A stretch of DNA of 48,412 nucleotides from Petrachloros mirabilis ULC683 (GTDB lineage: Bacteria; Cyanobacteriota; Cyanobacteriia; Thermosynechococcales; Thermosynechococcaceae): contig NZ_WVIC01000033.1 of assembly GCF_009939295.1 (NCBI RefSeq), positions 1-48,412 on the forward strand, written 5' to 3'. The notes under the pieces were generated by a model, which did not search any database, was not told the origin of the DNA, and was given only the letters and a program-made list of their open reading frames with translations. The position numbers and the translations under genes were made by a program. Positions 1 through 8,923 of the stretch are shown here, in pieces (within the stretch, counting starts at the first letter, position 1; every line of letters starts with the position of its first letter).

Positions 1-110
1 GAATGCCCTACTATACAAGAATCTTAGCCTACCTGTCTAGAATGAAATAACCCTGCCCCATTGGCGATCGCGGGAGAGGAATTTACCCCGCTCTCCGTCT
101 TGAATAGAAT

Positions 111-150
111 GTAAACAAAAATACACACACAGAGGTCTTTTTTGTTATCT
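111..150 (+). promoter_or_regulatory. NtcA-type activator box and possible -10 of urtA
   Basis: GTA at 111-113 and TAC at 122-124 are separated by exactly 8 bases, the GTA-N8-TAC palindrome bound by the nitrogen regulator NtcA. About 20 bases downstream, TTATCT at 145-150 is a possible but poor -10. Urea uptake genes are classical NtcA targets in cyanobacteria, so position and target agree. The transcription start is not visible from sequence. Confidence 0.6.
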
Positions 151-255
151 GAGATACAAAATCTCAGGTTCCCGCGCCTTACCATCCCCAAAAGTAGTTT
201 GACTTCTAACAAATAGAAATCACCTTTAAGCACTTTAAGGGGAGCAACAGAATTC

Positions 256-1542
256 ATGGCAACAGGATTTAGGCGGCGTGAGTTTTTAATTATGGGCTCT
301 GCCGCAGCCGGTAGCCTTCTCCTGAAGGCTTGTGCTGATCCGGGTACCAATGGTGGATCAGCCACTGGCGGCGACGCAGAGACAATCAAAGTGGGTATTT
401 TGCACTCCCTCAGTGGCACCATGGCCATCAGTGAGAGTAGTGTGGTGGATGCTGAGCAGTTAGCAATCGAAGAAATTAACAATGCTGGGGGCGTTCTTGG
501 CAAGCGCATTGAAGCCATCGTTGAAGATGGTGCCTCTGATTGGCCCACCTTTAATGAAAAAGCCCGCAAGCTGATTGAACAAGACCGGGTCGTCACCGTG
601 TTTGGCTGCTGGACTTCAGCCAGTCGCAAAGCCGTACTGCCGACCTTTGAGTCTCGCAACCACATGCTCTGGTACCCAGTGCAGTATGAAGGCCAAGAAT
701 GCTCCAAAAATATTTTCTATTCCGGGGCGGCACCCAATCAGCAAATTGAACCGTCTGTGGATTGGCTGATTGAGAACTACCCCGGCAAACCTTTCTATCT
801 GGTGGGGTCAGACTATGTGTTCCCCCGCACCGCCAACACCATCATCAAAGCCCAGCTTGAAGCCAAAGGGGTTCAGTTTGTGGGCGAAGACTATATCCCT
901 CTTGGCAGCACCGAAGTCACCCCGGTGATCTCTAAGATTCAGGCAGCTCTACCCGATGGCGGTATCATCTACAACAGCCTCAACGGAGACACCAATGTCG
1001 CTTTCTTTACCCAGTTGCAACAGGCTGGCTTAGGGCCTGATCGCTTCCCCTCTATGTCGGTGAGTATTGCTGAAGAAGAAGTTCTAGCCATTGGGCCAGA
1101 ATACCTCAAAGATCACTATGCCGCCTGGAATTACTTCATGTCGGTAAATTCACCTGCTAACACCCAATTTGTCGAAGCGTTTAGAGCCAAGTATGGGGCA
1201 GATCGGGTCACCAATGACCCCATGGAAGCGGCTTACATCATGGTTAATATCTGGAAGCAAGCCGTTGAGCAGGCCGGTACCGCAGATGACCTAGACGCCG
1301 TGCGCACAGCGGCCTACGGCCAGACCTTTGATGCCCCCGAAGGCACCGTCACCATGAACCCGAACCACCATCTGTCAAAGTATGTGCGCATTGGTAAGGT
1401 GCGCGAAGACGGTCAGTTTGAAATTGTCAGCACCACGCCTGCCGTGGTTGAGCCTTTGCCTTGGAACCAGTATGTTGCTGAAACCCGAGGGTATGCCTGC
1501 GACTGGTCAGACCCCGAAAAAGGAGAGCGTTTCCAAATTTGA
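256..1542 (+). CDS. urtA: Urea ABC transporter substrate-binding lipoprotein UrtA
   Basis: Periplasmic urea-binding component of the UrtABCDE importer. The 428-residue product starts with a twin-arginine-like signal (RRREFLIMG, residues 6-14) followed by a lipobox-like LLKAC with Cys26, so it is probably an exported lipoprotein. The rest matches the branched-chain amino acid/amide-binding fold: an early [12 protein letters not shown] segment, then [14 protein letters not shown], typical of UrtA. It is first of five co-directional urt genes and follows an NtcA-type box. A 341-bp gap holding a large inverted repeat separates it from urtB, so urtA may be expressed more strongly than the rest. 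Confidence 0.95.
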   Translation: MATGFRRREFLIMGSAAAGSLLLKACADPGTNGGSATGGDAETIKVGILHSLSGTMAISESSVVDAEQLAIEEINNAGGVLGKRIEAIVEDGASDWPTFNEKARKLIEQDRVVTVFGCWTSASRKAVLPTFESRNHMLWYPVQYEGQECSKNIFYSGAAPNQQIEPSVDWLIENYPGKPFYLVGSDYVFPRTANTIIKAQLEAKGVQFVGEDYIPLGSTEVTPVISKIQAALPDGGIIYNSLNGDTNVAFFTQLQQAGLGPDRFPSMSVSIAEEEVLAIGPEYLKDHYAAWNYFMSVNSPANTQFVEAFRAKYGADRVTNDPMEAAYIMVNIWKQAVEQAGTADDLDAVRTAAYGQTFDAPEGTVTMNPNHHLSKYVRIGKVREDGQFEIVSTTPAVVEPLPWNQYVAETRGYACDWSDPEKGERFQI

Positions 1543-1642
1543 GGTTCTAGCGCAATTGTGTATTTTGGGGGACTAAATCTATCTCCCCATAGCCCTATGA
1601 TTACCTAATGGTTTTAACCAGAACGTGAATTCGACGACTTAT

Positions 1643-1779
1643 CCGCCCTCACCCCCTAGCCCCCTCTCCCAATCCTGGGCGAGGGGGAACAGAAGAGAAA
1701 TTCAAGGTTTTAGCCCCTCTCCCAACATTACGCCTTGCAGGCACGCTGCGCGAGGGGAGAGGGGTTGGGGTGAGGGCGG
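1643..1779. repeat. Large G+C-rich inverted repeat between urtA and urtB
   Basis: The left arm (CCGCCCTCACCCC...CCCCTCTCCC) is mirrored by the right arm (GGGAGAGGGG...GGGGTGAGGGCGG). It fills most of the 1543-1883 gap, where I see no gene. Such hairpins are common dispersed extragenic repeats in cyanobacteria. Here it could stabilise the urtA message end or attenuate read-through into urtB; that role is inference. Confidence 0.7.
1727..1753 (-). repeat. 27-bp small dispersed repeat nested in a larger repeat
   Basis: Read on the - strand this segment matches 17697-17723 at 25 of 27 positions. It sits inside the right part of the 1643-1779 inverted repeat, as the other copy sits inside an unrelated repeat. 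The two differences are compensatory in a small hairpin (GCCTGCAAGGC here, GCCCGCAGGGC there). This resembles the very small mobile repeats described in filamentous cyanobacteria. Confidence 0.65.
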
Positions 1780-1883
1780 GCAAGAGCTGCCAAACTCACG
1801 TTAACCAGAAGCACCCTAGAACGCTTAGCTATCCTTGATGCTTGCTGATTTAGGGTGCTTTCTAGAACGGAGAATAATCGTGA

Positions 1884-3041
1884 ATGGATGCATTGCTAGA
1901 AGCCTTTTTTAACGGCATCAGTATTGGTGCCGTTCTGTTGCTGGCGGCACTCGGTTTGGCGATTGTCTTTGGCCTCATGGGCGTCATCAACATGGCCCAT
2001 GGGGAATTTATGATGCTGGGTGCCTACACCACCTCTGTGGTGCAAAATACCTTTAAGCCCTTGGGTGAGCCACTCTCTGGACTGTATATTTTCTTCGCGC
2101 TCATTGCCGCCTTTATCGTGACAGCGCTGCTGGGAGTTGTCCTAGAGCGCGGGGTCATTCGCTTTCTCTACGGTCGTCCCCTGGAAACGCTGCTGGCGAC
2201 CTGGGGGGTCAGCCTCATTTTGCAACAGTTTGTCCGCAGCATCAGTTGGGTGATGGTGCTCAATATTGGCCTGTTCTGTTTCTTGTTTTTTGGAGCCCAG
2301 GCAATTCTTTCCCGACGACCCAATTTTGAACGCATTCGGGGCTGGTTTGTGATCATTATGATACCGTTGTCGGCTGCGATCGCACTCATTGTTGGCAACA
2401 TCACTGGGAGCATCTTTCAGCTTGCCGTCACCCGGCCCTGGTTTGGGGCTCAAAACGTCAACGTAGCCGCCCCCATCTGGCTGCGAGGACGCCTCCCCCT
2501 GGGGGGCTATCAGCTCCCCTACGCCCGTCTGTTTATCATTGTGCTCACCATCGTCTGCGTCATTGGCATCTACTGGTTTTTGAACAAATCCGCCTGGGGC
2601 TTACGGATACGCTCAGTCACTCAGAATCGCAGCATGAGCGCCTGCCTAGGCATCCCCACCCAAACCGTGGACATGCTCACCTTTGCCATTGGCTCCGGCT
2701 TAGCTGGCATTGCTGGGTGTGCCGTGGCACTCCTTGGCCCTGTAGGCCCCAATACTGGGCAAAACTTTATCGTAGACACCTTTATGGTGGTCGTCGTCGG
2801 TGGCGTGGGCAAACTGGTCGGCAGCATCGTGGCCGCCATGACAATCGGCATGGCCAACTACATTATTGGCTCCTATGCCCTCAAACCGATTGTGGGTGGC
2901 ATCCCAGCCTTAGACAACTTTTTCAACTTTTTCTCTGACCCCAGCATGGCCAAAGTGCTGGTGTTCATTTTGATTGTCACCTTCTTGCAGTTTAAGCCCG
3001 CCGGGATGTTCCCCCAGAAAGGCCGGACTGTGGATGCTTAG
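1884..3041 (+). CDS. urtB: Urea ABC transporter permease UrtB
   Basis: Inner-membrane permease of the urea importer, 385 residues and strongly hydrophobic, of the LivH type. The N-terminal FGLMGVINMAHGEFMMLGAY and the C-terminal GGVGKLVGSIVAA segments are typical of this permease family. It begins at an ATG after the repeat-filled gap and ends 8 bases before urtC, so urtB-urtE form one unit. UrtB pairs with UrtC to form the channel energised by UrtD and UrtE. Confidence 0.95.
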   Translation: MDALLEAFFNGISIGAVLLLAALGLAIVFGLMGVINMAHGEFMMLGAYTTSVVQNTFKPLGEPLSGLYIFFALIAAFIVTALLGVVLERGVIRFLYGRPLETLLATWGVSLILQQFVRSISWVMVLNIGLFCFLFFGAQAILSRRPNFERIRGWFVIIMIPLSAAIALIVGNITGSIFQLAVTRPWFGAQNVNVAAPIWLRGRLPLGGYQLPYARLFIIVLTIVCVIGIYWFLNKSAWGLRIRSVTQNRSMSACLGIPTQTVDMLTFAIGSGLAGIAGCAVALLGPVGPNTGQNFIVDTFMVVVVGGVGKLVGSIVAAMTIGMANYIIGSYALKPIVGGIPALDNFFNFFSDPSMAKVLVFILIVTFLQFKPAGMFPQKGRTVDA

Positions 3042-3049
3042 GGAAGACT

Positions 3050-4249
3050 ATGACCACGCAAACAAAAGAACTGATCTCCCCCGTTACCCAGCCGACCAAA
3101 CGCAAGTCCTATTGGCTCGAAGTCGCCATCGTCGTTGGGCTAGCCCTGATTGTGTTGCTCATTATCCCACCCGTACTGAACAGTATGGGGTTGGGGTTCC
3201 GCGTCAACATGTTGGGTCGCTTTATGGCACTGGCCATTGTGGCTCTGGGGATTGATTTAATTTGGGGCTACACCGGCCTTCTGAGTCTGGGGCACGGCAT
3301 TTTCTTTGCCTTGGGCGGCTACGCCTTTGCCATGTATCTGGAACTCCAGCTTCCCGATGACCAAATTCCAGCCTTTTTTGGGCTATATGGCGTCACCGAT
3401 CTGCCTTGGCTTTGGCGTCCCTTTTATTCTCTGCCCTTTACCCTCGGGGCCATTGTGCTGGTGCCTAGCATTGTCGCTGCTGTGCTGGGCTATCTGGTCT
3501 TTCGCAACCGCATTCGGGGCGTTTACTTCGCCATTTTGACCCAGGCCGCGTTAATTGTGTTCTTCAACTTCTTTAACGGCCAACAACAGCTGATCAACGG
3601 CACCAACGGCTTAAAAACAGACACCGCCCGCATCTTTGGGGAATTTGTCAGCTCTCCCCAGATTCAGTCCCTCTTTTACAGCTTGACCGCTGTATTTTTG
3701 GTTCTGGGCTACGTCCTCTGTCGCTGGCTCACCAGTGGGCGCTTCGGTCGGTTGCTAGTGGCCATTCGAGATGATGAGAGTCGGGTTAGGTTCTCGGGCT
3801 ATGATCCCACCGGCTTCAAAGTCATGGTTTTTGCCGTTTCAGCAGGCTTAGCTGGCATCGCGGGTGCCCTCTACACCGTCCAATCTGGAATTGTTAGCCC
3901 CCGCACCATGGACATTGCCTTTTCCATTGAAATGGTGATTTGGGTGGCCGTGGGTGGTCGTGCCACCTTAATTGGAGCCATCTTAGGGGCGTTGTTGGTC
4001 AACTTTGCCAAAAGCTTTTTGAGTGAGCAGTTCCCTGATATTTGGCTGTTTTTCCAAGGCGCATTGTTCTTGGTAGTGGTGACGGTGTTGCCGGGTGGCA
4101 TTGTCGGTTGGATCCGCGAAGATGCCCGTGAGCAACTGCGGCAACTCTTTAGGATTCGGCCTCAAATCGCTACCTACCCCAGTTTGGAAGAAGATTTAGA
4201 CATTCGCCATGAGCAACAACATATTAGCCATCAAGAATCTGACGGTTAG
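3050..4249 (+). CDS. urtC: Urea ABC transporter permease UrtC
   Basis: Second permease of the urea importer, LivM type, 399 residues with about ten hydrophobic segments. IDLIWGYTGLLSLGHGIFFA (about residues 68-87) and the cytoplasmic loop LVAIRDDESRVRFSGYD are hallmarks of LivM/UrtC proteins. Its last 41 bases overlap the start of urtD in another frame, which suggests translational coupling. Confidence 0.95.
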   Translation: MTTQTKELISPVTQPTKRKSYWLEVAIVVGLALIVLLIIPPVLNSMGLGFRVNMLGRFMALAIVALGIDLIWGYTGLLSLGHGIFFALGGYAFAMYLELQLPDDQIPAFFGLYGVTDLPWLWRPFYSLPFTLGAIVLVPSIVAAVLGYLVFRNRIRGVYFAILTQAALIVFFNFFNGQQQLINGTNGLKTDTARIFGEFVSSPQIQSLFYSLTAVFLVLGYVLCRWLTSGRFGRLLVAIRDDESRVRFSGYDPTGFKVMVFAVSAGLAGIAGALYTVQSGIVSPRTMDIAFSIEMVIWVAVGGRATLIGAILGALLVNFAKSFLSEQFPDIWLFFQGALFLVVVTVLPGGIVGWIREDAREQLRQLFRIRPQIATYPSLEEDLDIRHEQQHISHQESDG

Positions 4250-4964
4250 CTTTGATGGGTTCAAAGCCCTCAACAACCTCAACTTCACCCTAGAAACCGG
4301 AGAACTGCGGGTGATTATTGGCCCCAATGGTGCGGGCAAAACCACCTTCTTAGACATTATTACTGGCAAAGTGAAGCCCACCCAAGGGCAGGTGCGGTTT
4401 AAGGGCAGAAACTTACGGTCTTTCTCTGAGCATCAAATCTCACGGATGGGCATTGGTCGCAAGTTTCAGACGCCTCGGGTCTACCTCAAGCTTACCCCGC
4501 GCGAAAATCTAGAGCTATCTTGCAATCGCAACAAAGGCGTATTCTCTACCTTCCTGGGTAATCCAGACCCCTCAGAGCGGCGCACCATCGCTGGACTTTT
4601 AGAAACGGTTGGACTGACGGTCAAGGCGGATATTGCGGCTGGGTTGCTGTCCCATGGTGAGAAGCAACGCTTAGAAATTGGCATGTTGGTAGCTCAGTCC
4701 CCCGATTTGCTGTTGGTAGATGAACCCGTCGCGGGGCTCACTGACGAAGAAACAGAAAATGTGGGCAACTTGCTGCTGGCGCTGGCAGCCGACCACTCCA
4801 TTATTGTGATTGAGCATGACATGGAGTTTGTGCGCCAAATTGCTCGCCAGGTCACGGTGCTGCATCAAGGGTCAGTGCTGTGTGAAGGCACCATGGATGA
4901 AGTTCAAAATGATCCCAAAGTGATTGAAGTGTATTTAGGACAGCCTGAGGAACAAGCCGCCTAG
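4209..4964 (+). CDS. urtD: Urea ABC transporter ATP-binding protein UrtD
   Basis: One of two cytoplasmic ATPases of the urea importer, 251 residues, the normal size. Visible motifs are Walker A GPNGAGKTT (about residues 38-46), a signature region LLSHGEKQRLEIGM in place of the usual LSGGQ, Walker B LLLVDEPVAGLT and a switch histidine in IVIEHDMEFV. SHGEKQ is the usual form in UrtD/LivG. The start lies inside urtC (41-base overlap); no later start retains the first beta strand. Confidence 0.95.
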   Translation: MSNNILAIKNLTVSFDGFKALNNLNFTLETGELRVIIGPNGAGKTTFLDIITGKVKPTQGQVRFKGRNLRSFSEHQISRMGIGRKFQTPRVYLKLTPRENLELSCNRNKGVFSTFLGNPDPSERRTIAGLLETVGLTVKADIAAGLLSHGEKQRLEIGMLVAQSPDLLLVDEPVAGLTDEETENVGNLLLALAADHSIIVIEHDMEFVRQIARQVTVLHQGSVLCEGTMDEVQNDPKVIEVYLGQPEEQAA

Positions 4965-4996
4965 GCAGACAGGGTCAATAATAGGGAGATATAGGC

Positions 4997-5755
4997 ATGA
5001 GGCCACAAACGGATACCGCTACGACCGCATCTGTTCAGACGGGTTCTGAACCCTTGCTGGATATCGCCAATCTCAATGTCTACTACGGAGAAAGTCATAT
5101 TCTGCGAGATGTGGATATGGGCGTGGCCTCGGGCAAAATGGTGTGCCTGATTGGCCGCAACGGCGTCGGCAAAACCACGCTGCTGAAAACGATTATGGGG
5201 CTACTGGCTCCTCGTGCCGGGGCAGTCCGCTTGGGTGGGGAGTCAATTACGCGGTTGACACCAGATCGGCGAGCTAAGTTAGGGATTGGCTATGTGCCTC
5301 AAGGTCGAGAAATCATTCCTCGTCTTACAGTGAAAGAAAATCTAATCTTGGGGCTAGAAGCCAGACCCAAGGGAGCTTTGAAAACAACGGAGATTCCCGA
5401 AGAAATTTTTGAGTTGTTTCCTGTCCTCAAGACCATGTTGTCTCGCATGGGCGGCGACCTCAGTGGCGGCCAACAGCAGCAGCTTTCGATTGCCCGTGCT
5501 TTGATGGGCAAACCCCGCCTATTGGTCTTGGATGAACCCACTGAGGGGATTCAGCCCTCGATCATTCTGGAAATCGAGGCGGCAGTGCGCAAGATTGTGA
5601 CGACGACCGGTATGTCTGTCTTGCTGGTGGAGCAACATCTACATTTTGTGCGTCAGGCTGACTGGTACTACGCCATGCAGAAAGGTGGAATTGTTGCCTC
5701 TGGACCTACTCATGAACTCAGCAATGAGGTGATTCAGAAGTTCCTGGCGGTCTAA
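4997..5755 (+). CDS. urtE: Urea ABC transporter ATP-binding protein UrtE
   Basis: Second ATPase of the urea importer, LivF type, 252 residues. Walker A is GRNGVGKTT, the signature is LSGGQQQQLSIAR, Walker B is LLVLDEPTEGIQPS, and the switch region is LLVEQHLHF. The first 20 or so residues (TDTATTASVQ) are a low-complexity extension; the ATPase fold starts at LLDIANLNVYYG. The start follows a GGGAGAT ribosome site. It closes the urt unit and is followed by a palindromic repeat. Confidence 0.95.
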   Translation: MRPQTDTATTASVQTGSEPLLDIANLNVYYGESHILRDVDMGVASGKMVCLIGRNGVGKTTLLKTIMGLLAPRAGAVRLGGESITRLTPDRRAKLGIGYVPQGREIIPRLTVKENLILGLEARPKGALKTTEIPEEIFELFPVLKTMLSRMGGDLSGGQQQQLSIARALMGKPRLLVLDEPTEGIQPSIILEIEAAVRKIVTTTGMSVLLVEQHLHFVRQADWYYAMQKGGIVASGPTHELSNEVIQKFLAV

Positions 5756-5793
5756 AATACACTGAGAGGCCGTCTGAAAAGCCTCATTCATCC

Positions 5794-5890
5794 CTGCATT
5801 AGCCCCCCCGACCCCCCAATTTTGGGGGGAGAAAGCCAAAAAGTCTGCTCATTTCCCCCCAAAACTGGGGGGCTAGGGGGGCAAGTGCAA
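5794..5890. repeat. Palindromic dispersed repeat, possible terminator of urt operon
   Basis: CTGCATTAGCCCCCCCGACC opens a block containing the pairs CCCCCCAATTTTGGGGGG and CCCCCCAAAACTGGGGGG, then GGCTAGGGGGGCAAG. The internal part matches the repeats at 17637-17827 and 40787-40951, but the GTGTACAC ends of those copies are missing. Two strong hairpins just after urtE could end transcription, although no long T-run follows. Confidence 0.7.
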
Positions 5891-5962
5891 GGTCTAAGCA
5901 ACTTCTCAAACAAGCTCTGAGCGTTAACCCTTTGCCAGCTTGTATGCCGATTCTGAATTATC

Positions 5963-6508
5963 ATGGTTGATCTTTTTGTTTCCTGGAGAGATTATCATCG
6001 CTGTATTGAACAGTTGGCAGCCAATCTTTATCAATCTGGTTGGCAGTTCAATCAAATTATCTGTCTGGCCAGGGGCGGCCTCCGGGTCGGAGATCTGCTA
6101 GCTCGTATTTATGATCTACCCCTGGCGATTTTGGCCACCTCATCCTATGGTGGCTCCAACGGGCAAGTGCGTGGGTCGCTGACCTTTGGCCAGGATCTGA
6201 CCATGACCACTCCCAACCTGGGCGATCGCATCCTCCTGGTCGATGACTTGGTTGACTCTGGGATTACCTTGGAAAAAACGCTGATTTGGCTGGATCGCCG
6301 CTATGGATCTTGTATCAGCGAAGTGCGGACGGCGGTGCTGTGGTATAAAGCCTGCTCGGTGATCAAGCCAGATTACTATGTGGACTACCTGCCCAATAAC
6401 CCTTGGATTCATCAGCCCTTTGAGATCTATGAGCAAACCAGTCCGGCTGAGCTAGCAGCCAAGGTGATGGGACAGACGTCTGGCTTAGGTGCCCAGGAGG
6501 GTCATTAG
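5963..6508 (+). CDS. Phosphoribosyltransferase family protein
   Basis: Type I phosphoribosyltransferase fold, 181 residues, cytoplasmic. The PRPP-binding loop ILLVDDLVDSGITL is clear, with two acidic residues followed by the DSGIT turn; the N-terminal part contains ICLARGGLRVGDLLAR, typical of xanthine/hypoxanthine-type enzymes. The substrate cannot be read from sequence; a Gpt-like purine salvage role is most likely. Its last 24 bases overlap the convergent membrane-protein gene at 6485-7006. Confidence 0.8.
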   Translation: MVDLFVSWRDYHRCIEQLAANLYQSGWQFNQIICLARGGLRVGDLLARIYDLPLAILATSSYGGSNGQVRGSLTFGQDLTMTTPNLGDRILLVDDLVDSGITLEKTLIWLDRRYGSCISEVRTAVLWYKACSVIKPDYYVDYLPNNPWIHQPFEIYEQTSPAELAAKVMGQTSGLGAQEGH

Positions 6509-7006
6509 CGGCCACAGAATCAAGCCCAGCAAGCTATACATGGACAGCGCCAGAGCTACGCCCAGACAGAGAAGGGCTTTAAGGCGGCCAAACTGATGCA
6601 CCTGCTCTAAAGAAAGGATGAGCATTACCAGGGTCAGGGCAGTGACGGCGAGGGATAGGAGACTGGCCAAGGAAGCTGACCACTGGGCGGCTGCGATCGC
6701 AGGTCCCGACAATAACAAAGGCCACAAACTCCGAGCCACCGCCATCAGGGTTGCTGCCCCCGAGCCATGCCCACCCAGGACACTGGCCACCAAGTGCAGC
6801 GCGGCGGAGAGCCAAAACCAGCCCAGCAGCCCCCCAATCGCAAACAAGATCGCAAACAGAATGACCCCACCACTGCCGAGGCTAAGTGCCCCCGCCGCAT
6901 TCAAAGCCATCACCAAAATTACTAAGCTGGCGATGATCAGCGCCGATACCAGGGGCGCACGCACCTGTGTGGGACGAAAAAAGCTTGTATACAAGGTATC
7001 CAGCAT
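6485..7006 (-). CDS. Polytopic membrane protein, Yip1-like
   Basis: A 173-residue very hydrophobic protein with about five membrane segments, an N-terminal SFFRPTQVRAPL motif before the first helix, and a glycine-rich second helix. Layout and size resemble bacterial Yip1-domain proteins, whose function is mostly unknown. A GGAGG ribosome site lies 4 bases before the ATG at 7006. It is last in the probable def-TA-dprA unit and overlaps the convergent phosphoribosyltransferase gene. Confidence 0.6.
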   Translation of the reverse strand: MLDTLYTSFFRPTQVRAPLVSALIIASLVILVMALNAAGALSLGSGGVILFAILFAIGGLLGWFWLSAALHLVASVLGGHGSGAATLMAVARSLWPLLLSGPAIAAAQWSASLASLLSLAVTALTLVMLILSLEQVHQFGRLKALLCLGVALALSMYSLLGLILWPLMTLLGT

Positions 7007-7030
7007 TGATCCTCCAGGGTGACTCTCGGG

Positions 7031-8155
7031 CTAGGTCAAACCGTAGCGCATTCCAGGCTGCTGCACGACTAATCCTAACAGCTCCAGTTGCAACAGTGCC
7101 CCCGACAACGTTCCTGGTGCCTGCTGGGTTTGGGCTGCTAACAGATCATAGGGCACCGCAGGCTGTCCCATAGACTGACACAAATCTCTGAGCAACCGAT
7201 ACACCTCGGCCAACTCCGCACTCAACCCTGCTGTCGGGTCAGCTTGGGAGCTAGCACCTGAAATAGGGGCAAGGGGCGGTAGGGCACCCAGCAACTCTAG
7301 CAGATGTCCCTCTCCCAAAATCAACTGTGCCCCACGACTGACCAACCCCAAGCATCCCATTGCTTTGGGATTATCTAAAGATCCGGGTAAAACATAGACA
7401 TCTCGGCTGTAGTCATTGGCCAAATAGGCCGTAATCAGTGCCCCTGACTGTTTGGGTGCTTCCAAGACCAATGTGGCTCGGCTCAGCCCCGCAATGATGC
7501 GATTGCGACGGGGGAAGTGGGCACGATTGGGCTGGGTTCCGGCAGGGTATTCGCTCAACACCAAACCTGTCTCGACGATGCGTTGGTACAGTCCTTGGTT
7601 GCGCGGCGGATAAATTTGATCCACCCCGGTTCCTAGCACTGCAATCGTGCGTCCTCCAGCTTCTAAGCAGCTTTGGTGAGCCTGAGTATCAATGCCCTCA
7701 GCCATGCCTGACACCACCACAAACCCTTTTTGGGTCAGGGTTTTGGCGAGCCTTCGGGTCCACCGCTTGCCGTAATCTGTGGGGTCACGAGTGCCCACCA
7801 TGGCCACCGTTGGGATGCTCCCTTGATTTTCTTCCGGTCGTACCTGTCCCCGGTAATACAACACTGGCGGTGGATCGGCAATTTCAAGTAAGAGGCGCGG
7901 ATAATCAGGATCGGCTGGCGTCCAAAAGTGGGGGTTTTGGCGCAGGTGATGGGTGTAGAGTTGTTCTGGATGAAGCTGCGATCGCTGCCGTAGAATTGAT
8001 GCCTGAGTTTGGCCACCAATCCCGTTTACACCAGAGAGATCCGCTTCGGCCCAGGCCGCTGCCAAGCTACCAAACTCTGCCTGAAGCCGCTGCAACAGGA
8101 CTGGCCCCACCCCAGCAATCTGTGACCAGACTAACCAATAAATGCGTTCATCCAC
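7031..8155 (-). CDS. dprA: DNA-processing protein DprA
   Basis: DprA binds incoming single-stranded DNA and loads RecA during natural transformation. The 374-residue product has the full family plan: an N-terminal helical region with an HhH-like part (SGVNGIGGQTQ), the Rossmann-like core with MVGTRDPTDYGKRW and VVSGMAEGIDTQAH, then FPRRNRIIAGLS, and a C-terminal winged-helix region. The start is GTG at 8155, only 3 bases after the stop of the upstream toxin gene, so it is probably translated from the same message. It is followed closely by the Yip1-like gene. Confidence 0.93.
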   Translation of the reverse strand: MDERIYWLVWSQIAGVGPVLLQRLQAEFGSLAAAWAEADLSGVNGIGGQTQASILRQRSQLHPEQLYTHHLRQNPHFWTPADPDYPRLLLEIADPPPVLYYRGQVRPEENQGSIPTVAMVGTRDPTDYGKRWTRRLAKTLTQKGFVVVSGMAEGIDTQAHQSCLEAGGRTIAVLGTGVDQIYPPRNQGLYQRIVETGLVLSEYPAGTQPNRAHFPRRNRIIAGLSRATLVLEAPKQSGALITAYLANDYSRDVYVLPGSLDNPKAMGCLGLVSRGAQLILGEGHLLELLGALPPLAPISGASSQADPTAGLSAELAEVYRLLRDLCQSMGQPAVPYDLLAAQTQQAPGTLSGALLQLELLGLVVQQPGMRYGLT

Positions 8156-8158
8156 AAT

Positions 8159-8431
8159 TCACAAATTTTTGAGCAGTTTGTCATACTCGCTATGAGGATC
8201 AATCCAAAACCAGACAATTGTATCTGAATCCCGCATCACACCTAGGGCACGCCAGCCAATACCGACTCGGACTGAATAAATCGGCTGCTTCGTTTTCAGC
8301 TTTTTAAACTCCAAACTGGGATGGGACTGATCGTGCTTCCACAATCGGTAGTTTTTCTGTGCTGTTTTTTGGATCCGTTTAGGCAAGTTTGCAAAACATT
8401 CGATAAACTCATCTGTCAATTCTGACCTCAT
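8159..8431 (-). CDS. RelE/ParE-family toxin
   Basis: A 90-residue basic protein of the RelE/ParE fold, predicted to be a ribosome-dependent RNase or gyrase poison held in check by its neighbour. NYRLWKHDQSHPSLEFKKL and the C-terminal YSVRVGIGWRALG with DTIVWFWIDPHSEYDKLL match a common cyanobacterial toxin subgroup. Its start overlaps the antitoxin stop by 4 bases (ATGA). The toxin gene ends 3 bases before dprA, an unusual coupling. Target not determinable. Confidence 0.8.
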   Translation of the reverse strand: MRSELTDEFIECFANLPKRIQKTAQKNYRLWKHDQSHPSLEFKKLKTKQPIYSVRVGIGWRALGVMRDSDTIVWFWIDPHSEYDKLLKNL

Positions 8432-8649
8432 AGCTCATCGAAACCTAGAGGATGCGTTTTACTTTGGCGGGAATCCTCTAATGCTTTGCGCGCCAACTCC
8501 TCTAAAGGGTGCCCTAGAGGTTGAGATAAGCATTGCTGCCACTTGCTCTCGTTCTCAAGATCTTCAATGAGTTGATCAGCAAGTTCATTTTGCAAAGCAT
8601 CCGGTAAAGCGCTTGCTTTTTTGAAGGCTTCCGCCAATCTGTGTGTCAT
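8428..8649 (-). CDS. Antitoxin partner of the RelE/ParE toxin
   Basis: A 73-residue acidic protein directly upstream of the toxin gene with a 4-base stop/start overlap, the standard antitoxin-first order. It has a helical N-terminal part (LAEAFKKASALPDALQNEL) and a tail ending HPLGFDEL, like many antitoxins of this toxin subgroup. No clear DNA-binding motif is visible. The assignment rests mainly on pairing with the toxin. Confidence 0.7.
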   Translation of the reverse strand: MTHRLAEAFKKASALPDALQNELADQLIEDLENESKWQQCLSQPLGHPLEELARKALEDSRQSKTHPLGFDEL

Positions 8650-8668
8650 ACCCTGACCTCAGAATGTT

Positions 8669-8875
8669 TTATTGGCTGGCTTTGGCATCGCGGGCAGCCG
8701 CGATAAAGCTGGCAATGCTTACAGGCACGCTCAAGCCCAAAATAATTGCCGTTGTCCACTGACCCAACTGGGGTACCCCCGATGAGAGTTCAAAGATAGA
8801 GCCAATGGCCGCGATCGCAGCCACACAAGAAACAGCCAGCAGCACACCACTCTTAGGAGTCATAGAGTCTTCCAT
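8669..8875 (-). CDS. Small membrane protein of unknown function
   Basis: A 68-residue protein with two hydrophobic segments (GVLLAVSCVAAIAAIGSIF and TAIILGLSVPVSIASFIAAA) joined by a short polar turn. I do not recognise the family. It sits between def and the TA pair on the same strand with short gaps, so it is probably co-transcribed. The start could be Met1 or Met5. Confidence 0.55.
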   Translation of the reverse strand: MEDSMTPKSGVLLAVSCVAAIAAIGSIFELSSGVPQLGQWTTAIILGLSVPVSIASFIAAARDAKASQ

Positions 8876-8923
8876 CAGGCCAAAGGACTATGAGCCATCA
8901 TACTGAGTTCGAGGAACCGATGC

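Noticed and set aside
2142-2857. Opposite-strand open frames within urtB and similar shadows elsewhere
   Set aside because: They lie wholly inside well-supported genes, have no recognisable domains and no ribosome sites.
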